A program made the translations under genes and the position numbers. The notes under the pieces were generated by a model, which saw only the letters and a list, made by a program, of their open reading frames with translations, was not told where the DNA came from and ran no database searches. Of a stretch of 64,000 nucleotides of DNA, positions 45,931 through 57,539 are shown one piece after another (position 1 is the first letter of the stretch; every line of letters begins with the position of its first letter). The stretch is taken from the NCBI GenBank assembly GCA_014529385.2, contig CM043968.1:2448501-2512500 (forward strand). The letters are read 5' to 3'. This DNA comes from Adiantum capillus-veneris. Taxonomy: Eukaryota > Streptophyta > Polypodiopsida > Polypodiales > Pteridaceae.

Positions 45931-47919
45931 AAAAGGGAAGAGAGGGCTCGGAACTAATGCTGTATGTACTACAGCAAAAGAAAACAGCCCTCTGCCCAAA
46001 GGAAGAGTGCACAAGCAATCGCACTCCACCTACAAGCTGACGCTAAAGAGCGAGTGTATGGCAATTAGGAAAATTGTAAGAATAACATAACTTGTTAATT
46101 TAACACTAGAATGGTAACAGGACACTTTTATGTCTTGTTAAGTGACCATTTTGCTTGAATTATTTGAAGAGTATGAAAATGAATTTCTAGGTGCTATATA
46201 TATACAAAGTTTCCTTATGAGATGAAAAAAACTTGACATTTTTTTTGGAGTATCGATTTCACCATTAACCTTACTCTTGCACAACATTTTTGAACCTAAA
46301 CTGTGTGAAAAAACGGGTCCTGTTTTTGGCTTTTTTTCAAATTTTTCAACTATACCACTCTAAAATTCATGTTTGTGAGGTTTAGATTGCTAGAGGATAA
46401 GCCTTCATAGTTCTCAACATGTTTTGATGCTTATATGGAGAGCTAAGTGTTAAAGTTGAAAGTTATGACCAACTTACAAGAATTGCATAATCCTGTTTTT
46501 TTGGTTAAAATTAGCACTTTTATGATTTTTTTGGTGGCTTTCTTGATATCCAAATTCAACTTTGATTGCGTAAGTGTAATGTATAACATAAAGGTAATCT
46601 TCCTTGAGTTTTGGGGGACCTAATACGCTATATAGCATAGTATATGATGATGGTTGAGTTTTTTGATTGCTGAAGAATACGAGACATTTTAGAGTAGCAA
46701 GTATAACTTTCTCAATATTGCTAGTTTCTTAGGCCAATTGTGTGTATTCTCTAGGTAGTAACCATATCTAATCATAAACTACAAACTTGGCTAGATATTG
46801 AGTAGTTTCTATGGGTTTCTAGAGGTCATAATGCTAAACCCAGTTTTTTCATGTTTGCTGTATTTAGCACTTTATCAATGCCCCCAAGGTTCCACTTAGT
46901 AAGAGATCCATTATCCCTTTGACATGCTCCATGGCTCCTTTTGAATCCAAAGGCCCAAAGGGAACTAAGAAAACATGTATATAGTATCTGTATTGAGCGT
47001 GACTATAGAAACTTTTGTGATAGGTCCGCAGAATGGCAAAAATGCAACTTTTTTGTACCTATTTTTTTTGCCCCAAAAAAAATTAGTGAGGTAAAAGCAA
47101 CCATATGTTTTGATCACCAACCCATTGAAGTTAACGAGGCATTTTATCTCATGTCCTACAAAAATTCCCACTCTTATCTATATGCAATCATCTGTAAGAA
47201 ATTGATGTTTTGGGCAAAATGCACTGGTCCATCAACTTTGGAGGCTTCTAGTGACCAAGGGATGATAAATCTTACATGTTTCTCATTTTATCCATATGTA
47301 GTAGTCCTTGAACTATAAGCTCATGAAAGGATTTTTCAAAATGAGTGGATCTACTATGGTTTTGGAATTTTTTTCTAAAACCCTGAAAGGACACTTTTAT
47401 ATCCTATTAAGGTTCGGATCTAGTGTTAACATAATTAAAACATGAGTCGAAAACTGTAAAACCATAAACATAACCTGTTTGCCATATCATAACCATTACC
47501 ATAACTTGCTTGTCATACCATAACCATCACACGATTGCTATACCATCATAGCAAAACCATAACCATAACCATACCAAAACCATAACCATCAGATGATTGT
47601 CATACCATCATAGCAAAACCATAATCTTAAGTTGACCGTCAAACCTTAAACATACCATAAACATAACCATAAACCATAAACATAAGTACTACAAAACTGT
47701 ACATATGCAAATAATCATTGAGTGAGAAGCCCTCATGGTAATGCCTCCCAATCGACATCCTCTCCCTCCTCCTACAGCTGGGTCAAAAGGGCCACAAGTC
47801 CATGCTTGTACCCATACTTCTCCTCTTGGCGTGTCGGAAGGTGCTTCACGGAAACTTCCTGTAAAATTATGGTTTAATCATTAGATAAATCTTCAAATAA
47901 CATATATATTATCAATAAT
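45931..47919. other. CACTA internal non-coding region, with an ACCATA-rich stretch
   Basis: AT-rich, with no recognised gene. 47430-47690 is low-complexity sequence dominated by AACCATA and ACCATAAAC variants. Confidence 0.5.
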
Positions 47920-48834
47920 TTAAAGCATACGTATAATACTTACAAACTCATGTCGAAGCATATCATAGCCTCCACTCCCAAGATGTGATGCTCCAGCAGA
48001 CTCCAAACGTGCTTTGGCTGCATCTCTCTGCTGCTGAAATCTATTGGGATTGTCTTGTGTCTCTCGTGCAATCCCCGTCCACTCCTCTGCGTCCAACCAT
48101 GCCGGCTTGGGACTGCCGTCATTGAACCTGTCTCTGGACTCTGACCAACGGTGTGACATTGTGGACCTCGCCACACTCAAAATCCAAGCGTTCGAGACCT
48201 GGTCGCACCCCTCTGTCGGCCTGTACTCTCTCTGAATGGCGTCAATGATGTAATTCTTTCTCTCAAGATCGAGATTTTCCCAAATCTCCATCATATTGTG
48301 ACCAAACTGAAACGTATAGAGCTGTCGAATCCTCTATTGCATTTTCTTTCCCACCCTATCTGCCACAACAACCCCGTTCTTGCTCCTATACACCTTGCTA
48401 GGATCATACTCGTGTGATCCCAAGGTGTACGTGGTGTGCACATCGGTGAACTATCTACTGAAGAGAGTGGTGGACGCTCTCTCGGTGGTGTGGACGCATC
48501 GGTAGAACTGCTACCACAAAAACCACCACCTCTAAAACGACGGCTACGTCATCTTGAGGATGAACCACCCGTCTGTGTAGAGGGCACACGAGTCCTAGGC
48601 GTAGGGGGCACACTAGATTGAGGTGTGGGGCCGCTCGGTGTAGGGATCACACTACTCCGGGGCGTAGGGTCGGGCGGTAGTTCTAGAGGTACTTGCACCC
48701 CAAAGGTGTTGTGCCATCGCGATCTGCTCTGGTGTGAACTGAGACAAAAACGAGCCCATCTGCTCGGGTGACATGCCGACCGGAGTGACTGAAAAACTAA
48801 AACTAAGAGAGTATGCCTCATCATCATTGGCCAT
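47920..48834 (-). pseudogene. CACTA second gene, TNPA-like (plant transposase Ptta/En/Spm family)
   Basis: ATG 48834 begins MANDDEAYSLSF and enters an SPEQMGSFLSQFTPEQIAMAQ segment. Stops and a frame change occupy 48650-48350. The conserved C-terminal part follows: MEIWENLDLERKNYIIDAIQ, AWLDAEEWTGIARETQDNPN, RFQQQRDAAKAR. A probable 5' splice site lies after HEFVSI near 47937. In En/Spm the TNPA product binds subterminal repeats and brings the ends together. The disruptions indicate that this copy is inactive. Confidence 0.82.
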
Positions 48835-48997
48835 GGCTAATCATACACAAACAACACCCACAAAATACGTTAGTTTACGTAATAAATGCTTAATCAATAC
48901 AAATAACAAATCAACAAAACTGCTACATAAATGACCAAAATCTAAAGTGTATTGTAGACTAATAAAAAAAGCTTTACAAAAGGTTTCCTAGAGTTTC

Positions 48998-51704
48998 CTA
49001 GAAAAAGTCATTAGTTAATCTCTCATCCTCTATGAGATCTGATGCACCAAAGATGTCTATCTCAATCTGTACTTCTGCATCTTCGTCATCGAACTCTACT
49101 TCTTCCTTGCTCTCCGCATTAGCTTCACTATTTGACACCTCATCTCTAGGTTCAGACAATTTCTCAATGCTAACATCCACCTCAAAATCTAAACTTAAAG
49201 TTGGAATCGATCGTGCGCTTTCTACATGAATCACCTCTTTGAGCTCAACATCCAATCCTTCACATACTTTCTTGCTACGTGGAGCAACTTGAATGACATA
49301 GAGCGAGCAGTGTTTAGACAGATCATTCTCATCATTTTTTGTCCATAGTGAATCGTGTATGAACACAACTTGTTCACAATGCTGCGGAAGTACGAATGTA
49401 TCCCGCACATCTGTCCACACCCACCTAGAGTTCACTTGAATCAATCCACTCTCGTCTTTGTGCACAGTTGCATTAGGGCCGCTGGTAATAATTTTGAACC
49501 ACTTGACATCAAAGATAAACATATCAAAATTTCTAAAGATAATCTTCAAGATGTCTTGGATGTAGCTAAAGTATTCAAGCTAGCCAATCGTCGCTATATT
49601 CTCATCCCTGGCACGACTCCTACTTTCTTGGAAGAATCTTGCCCTAACACCACTATCGAAAGTGACCCTTTGTTCATCGATCCGTTTCACTCTGAAGTGC
49701 TTCCCATGCAACCACAAAGCTCCATATTTGTGATACTGCAGCCACAAAATTGAAACAGACTAAAAGTTATTAAAGCAAACTAATTTTCATGTGGAGCTCG
49801 AAAAGAAAGTTGTGAAATGTACATACCAATCGCAACCCCCTTGACATCTCCTCTTCCTCTTTAGTAATCAACACTCCACTCCTCTTTGCCTCTGAGAGTG
49901 TCGCATCTAACCACCACCCAGTTGGAAAGTCAGGCAATTTTTGAAGATGGTCTGGGAAAGGAAGGTTTCTAGTTGCACGGTTGTGCTTGAATTGAAGGCG
50001 ATCTATCAAACGTTGTTGATTTTCCCCTTCGTACCTCTCTAGCCACTTTTGCATGATGTCTGGGTTGAGAAGGAAAAATCTCATAACCTTTTCTCGCATT
50101 GTGATGTCCATCTTCATGATGATGCCTTGTCCTTGCGGCTCGTCCCCTGTCACCTTAACGTTGACCTCAGTAGTCCACATTCGGGGCATCTCTGGATCAA
50201 TTGAGACCAAAATATCATTGATGAGGACAAGAGACTCTTGTACAAGCCATCCTTCAGCCATGCTACCCTGGGGGCGAGCCCTTTGAAAAAAAAACCCCTT
50301 TAAAGTCTTCATAAATCTCTCCAAGAAGAACATCCACCTACTATGGACCACCCCAGCAACTACAAATTCATCAACCACATGCACAAGTACATGCATTTGG
50401 ATGGTAAGAATGTTTGTTGGAAAGTACTTCTCCACCATGTACACTGCTTCAATAGCATTTAAGCGTGCTGATCGATGATGTCTTCTCTTATCTCTTTTGA
50501 ACTGATCCAGCGTACCAACTCACTAATTTTGTAGATTTTTCTTCTAATGTCATCTGTCAAACAACCCTTTATGGCAATTGGTAAGATGAACTATAAAATT
50601 TTGTGCCGATCGTGGGACTTAAGACCACTGAGATTTTCATCTCTCATAAAAGCCGTTTTCAAACATCGCATGCACCCTGTGTGAGTCTTGAATGAAGATA
50701 TAGTCTTCTTCACTTGTTTCTCTTTTGCACGACTCAGAACCCATTGACCTTTTGGTATAGACCACTTTCCATTGGGTTTAAGTCGAGGCCACATCTCTGG
50801 CATTCGACCCACAGCCTGCAGGTCATCTCTTTGGGCCTTGATCTCCCTTTTTCCAGTGATGGTCTTCCAGATGATCTCCCCCACATTCTTGAAGATGTGC
50901 ATTGGGTCAAGCAAATGATTAATCAGGAGGTCACTCCAGTATGGGAGATCATGGAAAATAGAAAGTCTTTTCATTCCAGGTGGCATCCAATCTCCCCTCT
51001 CCAGCCACATATTTTTCCAATCGCTTGCTTTCTGTGGATGCATGTCATGTTTGCATATGTTTGGTCCATGTACCTCATGTCCTTCAATCAAAAATCTACC
51101 ATGCTTCTTGTAAACTGCCTTGCTCAAATGCTCATAGCGGTGGAAGCCAAGTCGAGGACCACATTTCGGACATGCATGATATCCCGAGTAACTCAAGCCT
51201 GAAACATCACATATTAATATTTAAAAGCGTTGACATAGCCATGAATCACATGCATGTGAGGGTCTTAAAGGCACGTACCTAAGCACTCACCGAACCCTGG
51301 CCAATCGTACATGGTCCACATGAGAATGCCTTGCACATGTACATTCCGTCGTTCGATTGGTTGGGACATATCAACCACATCGATTCCTGTCCACAAGATT
51401 ATAAGTGGTGCCAGATAGACGTCCATGTTCTTCAATTTGTACTTCTTGGGACAATCAATGACAAAACAGATGGCCCTTCTTGATAGCGAGCCATGGTGGA
51501 AGATTATAATTAACCAGACAAATAGGCCATGTGCTCCATGACGAACTCCGTAATCCGAATGGGTTTACTCCGTCCATTGCCAGACCAAAGCGGATACATT
51601 GAGGCTCGTTCTTAAATGTAGGCCAACTTTCCTCTATGTGCTTCCATGCACGAGAGTCAGCAGGTATCCGCATAACATCATCTATCGATCTAGTATTTGA
51701 GTGT
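48998..51704 (-). pseudogene. CACTA transposase (tnp2-DUF4218-DUF4216), 5' end cut off
   Basis: The visible N-terminal part reads ADSRAWKHIEESWPTF and GLAMDGVNPFG (first catalytic Asp). It has a frame break near 51455 and then the tnp2 core: YHACPKCGPRLGFHR, LINHLLDPMHIFKNVGE (second Asp). A DUF4218 region follows (LTIQMHVLVHVVDEF, SRWMFFLERFMKTLKG, 50444 down), then DUF4216 (FRNFDMFIFDVKWFK, HCEQVVFIHDSLW) and an acidic tail. Two introns look intact: 51199-51278 (GTACGT...TTTCAG) and 49736-49826 (GTATGT...TGCAG). The enzyme would cut and join transposon ends. The frame breaks and the gypsy C insertion disable it. Confidence 0.9.
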
Positions 51705-52662
51705 TGCTGACCGCTAGGTCAACAACACACCAGAACTCAAGTTTTGTACCAAAGTCTTATCTTTTGCGAGTTATGAAATGCTGCGAATTATGGCTATAAA
51801 CGTCATTTGTAATGAGTAGTTATTCTAGTTTCAGAAGCCGGGGTGCAATGGCACTTCCAAATTGTAAATACAAAGCCATTTTACCCTTTCAACCCCATTT
51901 TTGGTTAAACCTAAGGTAGCCTTAGTATATAAGGTACCTAGGTCATTTTGTAAAGGAGACTTTTAATCACAATCAAAACGTTAGCACTGCCGTCTACTGT
52001 GTGTGAGAGAGAAAGAGAGTGAGCGTGAGCTTTATCCTCTAGCTACGCCCGGCTCGCTCAACACATTGGAGATCCGACTGCACCATTGTTGTAGGCTCGA
52101 GGGAGAGCTACGCGACAATGCCAAGCATTCCACGCGAGACGAAGCGCACACGTCGACGCATCTACGAGCTATTTGTGGCAGTAAGTGTATCAAACGATGT
52201 CTATTTTCTGCGTGCTAGTAGTCTATAGAATCGTGGCGACATAAGCTACGCATAGGTACTCATAAATTTCAATTTCGGGCACTTTCAAAATTCTGCTATG
52301 TCATCCTACGCGTTTTTCGCAGATGTGTTTAGAGTGAGGGTTTTGAGTGTAGAAGCTTAGGGACAAGTGTATCCTAGTGAGGGGATGGTGTTCCTTAAGT
52401 TTTTTACGAATCTGGCATGATTAGGTGAGTTACCTTCCGTATGTGTGTATGTGGCTAGGTGGTGTAGTTGAGAGCAGTGAGGTTCTTGATTGTGGTATAG
52501 TTGGCCTTCCAGAGTGTTGTATGTGTAGGATGGCCTCAGCCTGACAAGCTAAAGAGATTTCCTCTGTGTGCCTATCGTGTCATCTGTGTCCTCGATTGAC
52601 ATTATGTTGATCTAGGTAGTGTTTGCATGCACTTCATGGGTGTGTGAGTCGCTCCCGCAACA
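51705..52662 (+). repeat. Gypsy C 5' LTR (958 bp)
   Basis: It begins TGCTGACCGCTAGGTCAA (one change from the family TGTTGACC) and ends CGCAACA. A TATATAAGG TATA box is at 51926-51934. The preceding AGTGT (51700-51704) is the expected target duplication, but its partner is outside the window. Confidence 0.93.
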
Positions 52663-52663
52663 T

Positions 52664-52681
52664 TGGCGCCGTTGCCGGGGA
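52664..52681 (+). other. Gypsy C primer-binding site (tRNA-Asp)
   Basis: TGGCGCCGTTGCCGGGGA is the exact complement of the last 18 bases of plant tRNA-Asp(GTC) with CCA. It is typical of Tat/Athila elements and starts one base after the LTR. Confidence 0.95.
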
Positions 52682-53205
52682 CACAAGGACCTAAGTAGGT
52701 TTCCTACTAACACTCGTGTGATGGTTGCTTGATTTAGTTTGAGCTAAAGAAAGCGTTTTTCTTAAGTGGATCCGAAAGAGGATATTCCGCGATCAAGTGG
52801 ATAGCCAGGAAGCGTGTGTCTTGCCGAGGGTCTACGACTAGATATGTTTAGTTAGGATCTGTGGATTAGAGTAGTTGTTGGTGGTCGAGTGATTTGTGAG
52901 GTGATAAAAGCGTTTACTAGTCCGTGTGTGGCAGTGAAGCGTTTTTCTACTCATAGATGCAAAACCCCATATGATTTGTAGGCGTAGCTTTAGGTAAGTG
53001 ATCCGATTCTGATCTAGAGCTATTGAGCACTAAAATATTTGCTAAAGTGCTTGATTGCATTTGAAATCACGGAAAAGTATTCTTTTGAGGGTAAAAATGC
53101 ATTAAACAAGCTTTTGTGGATATTTTTGTATGACTGACTGATGCTGTGCATATAAAAGAGCATTTGCAAGGGTTCTGTGAAGAAAACCTGCAATTCTGTA
53201 AACAT

Positions 53206-55209
53206 AGACATCCTACGCGTAGGATGTCTCAAGTGGGTTCTGGAGACCAAATTTGAAAATTCTGACTGCACCAGTGTGTTCAGAACGGGGGGTTTACCCT
53301 AAGTATACATTGAAACTAGAGTTTTGACCAACTCTTGACACCCAAAAGACCAAAGACGGAGTGTCAAAAACGCGAAAACAAGAAACTTAAGATTCTGAGC
53401 ACAATTTTGCATAAAAACTGCTAGGAATGCTTGAAAAGTAGTGCTCAAGACTTGGGGAGGCCTGTGGATGAATTCTGTCAAAAATTTCATCAATAGACAT
53501 CCTACACGTAGGATGTCTCTAGGGCACTTTTGGCAGGGAATTTGGGAAAACTGAGGTTACCAGTGGGTTCAGAGGGTAGGTTTTACCCTAGTAACATATT
53601 GACTTGAGTGTTTTTCCCTATTTTTGTTGACCAAAAGCCAAAAGGCGGAGTCAGAAAACGTAAAATTTCAGAAAAGGCTTAAATTGAGTGATTTTTGCAT
53701 GTTTCTGCAATTGTGAAGCATACTTGCACTTGCTCAGAGCATAAGGAAGCATCAGAGACACTTCAGTTTGAAAAAATAAGCAGTAGACATCCTACGCGTA
53801 GGATGTCTACAGGGTGATCTGGGCACTTTTTGAAAAATCTGAGGTTACCAGTGTGTTTAGAAGGTAGGCTCTACCATATTTTCACCTGGAAAGTAGAAAT
53901 TTGACCAAATTTTGACAGATCAAAGCCAAAAGAGGAGAATTGCCAGACATCCTACCCAAATTGTGTCCAAGGCCTAATTTTGAGACCAAACCATAGGATG
54001 ACTCCATAGGCATGTTCTAAATGTTGTATTGAGTGCATGTGATAAATTTCATCTCATTTGGGTCAGTGAGAGTGAAGATTGAACAGACTTTAGCGTTTTT
54101 GGACAGGCAAAAGGCAAGAACAACTAGTTTTGGGGTCTTTTGACATCCAAATTAAAATCTAAGCATAGCATTGGGTTGCTGACATCAAGGGGAAGATGTG
54201 GCTCAAGTTTGGGGCAATTCTAAGCACTTAGACATCCTACGCGTAGGATGTCTTCACCATGATTTAGCACTCCAAATCAACCTCTGAGCATACCATAGTG
54301 ATCAGCACCTTAAGGAGAGTCTGTGGTTCAAATTTGGGGCAATTGTGAGCAGTTAGACATCCTACGCGTAGGATGTATAATACTGAAACCAAAATTCTAC
54401 TGTGACCATACCATGCTGTCATATAGCCTTAGATAAGACTCCTAGGAAAATTTGGTCCAATTTGGAGTTGATTTGACTTGGGAATTCATCAGAACAGACA
54501 TCAGGCTTTTGGAACAGATTCTTGATCATTTGACCAACCTATAGGTGTCAGAATCAAAAAGTAAAAATAGCTATGAGTTTAGCACATCAAGGGGAAGCTA
54601 CAGTGCAAGTTTGAGCTGAAATAGAGCAAAAAGACATCCTACGTGTAGGATGTCTCCAGGGTCATAAAGTGGTCAAAATTCTACTTTGGCCATATAGGGA
54701 GGTTCTAAGTGTCTCAAGGATTCCAGAACTTTTTTCAAAAGTGAATTTGGACCTTGTTTGGCCTATTTACCAAGCAAAGACAAGAATTGTCAGACATCCT
54801 ACTCTAGGAGTGCACTAGAAGCTTATGCAGCCCAAATCTTGACCTATTGGCATCTAAATTCAATTTTGAGTATACCATTGGGTTGCTGAGCACTAGGAGA
54901 ATCTTGGGATCAAGTTTGGACAAAATCTGAGCAGTTAGACATCCTATGCGTAGGATGTCTCCAGGTTGATTTAGGACTCCAAATCAACCTATGAGCATAC
55001 CACTGTGCTCAGCACATCAAGGAGAGTCTGAGGTGAAAATTTCAAGTCATTCTGAGCAAAAAGACATCCTACGCTTAGGATGTCTCAAGGCCATTTTTAG
55101 GTCCAAATGAAATTCTGAGCATACCATTGTGTTGCTGGACTTAAGGGGAGTCTTTGGACCAAATTTTGTTAAATTCTGAGCATATAGACATCCTACGCGT
55201 AGCATGTCT
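53206..55209. repeat. Array of eleven 24-bp palindromes in 125- and 290-bp repeat units
   Basis: The consensus half-site is AGACATCCTACG, followed by its exact reverse complement. Sites: 53206-53229, 53495-53518, 53785-53808, 53945 (half site), 54230-54253, 54355-54378, 54632-54655, 54792-54815 (degenerate), 54937-54960, 55062-55085 and 55186-55209. Spacings are 289, 290, 160, 285, 125, 277, 160, 145, 125 and 124 bp. The spacers are themselves related: 265-bp spacers share ACCAGTG(T/G)GTTCAGA, and 100-bp spacers share CTGAGCATACCA and GGAGAGTCT. Spacers have diverged far more than the palindromes. The array lies between primer site and gag, where LTR elements place packaging and dimerisation signals. 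Confidence 0.95.
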
Positions 55210-55644
55210 CTAGGCCAGTTTTAGGGTCCAACTGTACTTTTGACCATACAGGAGTGTTCACAGTGTCACAGAGATCCCAAATCTTCTTTTAAAATTGAAT
55301 TTGGACTCATTTTGACCATTCTAAACTGCATTTCATTGTTTTGGCCATAACTTTTACAAACGGTATCGGATCGGAAAAGTTTTTATATCAAAACGTAGCC
55401 TGAGAGCCGCTCTACAGATCTTAGAGCAAAACTTGGACTAAATGTGTTCAACTTTGAAAAAAACGTCGTTTGAGGCCTCAAAATTCATCCGCAAGTTAGG
55501 GGTGTCTGAAAGCGACAATTTGCGAGAAATGTGACGAAATGGTTGCGGTTTTGGACAAAGTTTCGACTTTTCTCTAACCAAAGAACTTGAACACAGTGGA
55601 CTAAGTCTACTTGAACTAAGCAAAAGCTCTTAAGCCCAGAAATC

Positions 55645-57453
55645 ATGTCTACCCTAGATTCAAATGCAGCTTACACAAGCTTGGAGATCGTGACTATAGA
55701 GAAATATCCTCCCACAATGGATCTTCCAAACTTGCAATTGATAAAGATCCATCTTGTTGAAAGAGTTTGGATGATTGGTCATGAGAGTGAAGGACTATAT
55801 AGATACATTGACGACAATGAGGTCAATCTTTATAGGTGCTCAGATCCATACCTAGAAGAGATAACGGATTACAAGCTCTTATGTGTCTACACATACGGAG
55901 TCGACTGTCAATGGAGATCTATAGTTGTCGACAAGTATGGACGAGAATACAGAGTTGTAGAAAGCACAAATCCACAGACTGTACTAGAAAGAGGTGGATA
56001 TTTGGTCAATGAAGGACCACAAATGCCTCCACCAAACACGAGAATTGCTATAGGAATTCCAAGAAGAGAGCCACCAGGATTCCCTTCAAGAGAGATAACG
56101 AAAGAAGGATTGGGAGAGTCTCTGGTTAGACTTGTAGACAATCGACGAGTTAGACCATCCCAAGTCCAGAAATGGGTAAACATAAAATAATCTAGAGATA
56201 AAGATCCGAGAGATCACGTAACGGCTTTTAGAAGAGTGATTAGACCAGAGGAAGTTTCAGATTTTGCGACACAGTTTGTGGGATTTGGATTGACTCTTGA
56301 AGATGATGTAGCTACATGATTCGACTCGGTGGAAAAATGGGATTTTGAGACCCTAGATGAGCCGTTTGAGGAGTTTATTGAAGAATTCTCGCCAAAAGGC
56401 ATTGCTCACAACACGGTCTCGCAAATCCATAGATTCAAACAGAAAGAGAATGAATCAGTACGCAAAGCATCATTACGGCTCAAGAGATATGTTAAGCTCT
56501 GTCCGAGAGCGGAATTACCTACGCAAGCATGACTGATGCTGATCTTTATCCAGGGAATGAGAGATGAGGGCCTTCAGAAGGATCTGCATATGATAAGGAG
56601 GATGACGCTAAACGAGTTGATCAAAGAAGCTCTTTATCTAGTGGATAACTGTGAGGCATACAAAGAAAAGGACTTAAAGGGTCAAGGAGATGACACATCC
56701 TCTCAGCATAGTGTTTCACAGATAAGTGAGTCCATTGCCAAGCCAACGGCACCTATTGATCAAGAAAAGCTTATCGACGACTTGGTCAAGAGGTTGATTC
56801 CTCTTGTAAGGTCTGATTCGGGAGAGCCGAAGTGGTGTGAAATTGAGAGAAAATGGACGAACCATACGGGGGAAGAGTGCTATTATAGCATGGAAAATGC
56901 TAGGGAGAGGTATGTACAACCTGTTCCAGAAGCACCTACTCCACCTAGATACATTACGGGGAATGCGCCAGGACCAGTAGGAGTTTTAAGGCCACAGCTT
57001 GTCTTAGGACAACAACCTCCGCTTCCAGGTGCTAGAATGCCGGTAGACATGAGATACATGCCAATGATGGAAGCATCAAATAAACCAATGCTAGTACCGG
57101 CTACAATGTGGTATAGAAACCAAAGTGAGTACTACCCTTCGGAGCAACAAAATGTGAGAGAAACACATGGAGTGGTGAGGCCGGTACAACCTCCACCTCC
57201 TCGGTTTCAGTCGAAAGAAAGAAGGTATGAAATGGACAAAAGGACATTGAGATTCATTGAAAATAGCGGATTATCTAGGTCAAAGCTTGCTTATAGCCAA
57301 GAGGAAATGCTAAAAGAATCTCCTCAACCAGAGACAAATTGTCACAAAAGTCGTGACAACCACTTGGTCAAACAATGTCCTCATACGGAGATCAGTGAAG
57401 TAAATGCCTATTGTCTTGAGTGTGGCATCACTCACTTGATCCCCGATTGCTGA
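55645..57453 (+). pseudogene. Gypsy C Gag (three in-frame stops)
   Basis: One frame runs from ATG 55645 (MSTLDSNAAYTSLEIV) to TGA 57451-57453, broken by TAA 56188-56190, TGA 56320-ish and TGA 56530-ish. The region after 56210 is a retrotransposon gag domain: RPEEVSDFATQFVGFG, FEEFIEEFSPKG, ESVRKASLRLKRYVKLCP, IFIQGMRDEGLQKDLH. The N-terminal 180 residues are an extra domain I do not recognise. Two C-x2-C-x3-H-x4-C knuckles close the protein: the first (CHKSRDNHLVKQC) has Ser for its second Cys, the second (CLECGITHLIPDC) is intact. Proline-rich and Met-rich sequence precedes them. Gag would form the particle. Confidence 0.88.
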
Positions 57454-57539
57454 AAAACCCAAACCAAATTAGGAAAATCACGACAAATGTATTAGGGATT
57501 GTTTAGCTCCCTAGTAGCTTAGAAAATGAAAATGTTGTA

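Larger units (their letters stand above)
45654..51704 (-). mobile_element. CACTA (En/Spm-type) DNA transposon, interrupted by gypsy C
   Basis: The end CACTACAAGA at 45654-45663 is the canonical CACTA terminus. It is followed by subterminal GACGTC/GGCGTC/CGACG motifs to about 45930. On the minus strand lie a tnp2 transposase with DUF4218 and DUF4216 regions and a second TNPA-like gene, the standard CACTA layout. The transposase N-terminus is cut at 51704 by gypsy C, and the other terminus is not in the window. Confidence 0.92.

Noticed and set aside
48436-48621. Plus-strand open frame in the CACTA region
   Set aside because: It is the reverse of the TNPA-like gene's disrupted middle section and has no similarity of its own.
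51701-51704. Starting the gypsy C 5' LTR at TGTTG (51702) instead of TGCTG (51705)
   Set aside because: The 51705 start needs one substitution relative to the three other LTR copies; the 51702 start needs a three-base insertion.
53206-55209. CRISPR array interpretation of the regularly spaced palindromes
   Set aside because: Spacers are 100-265 bp, related to each other rather than unique, and the array is within a plant LTR retrotransposon with no cas genes.
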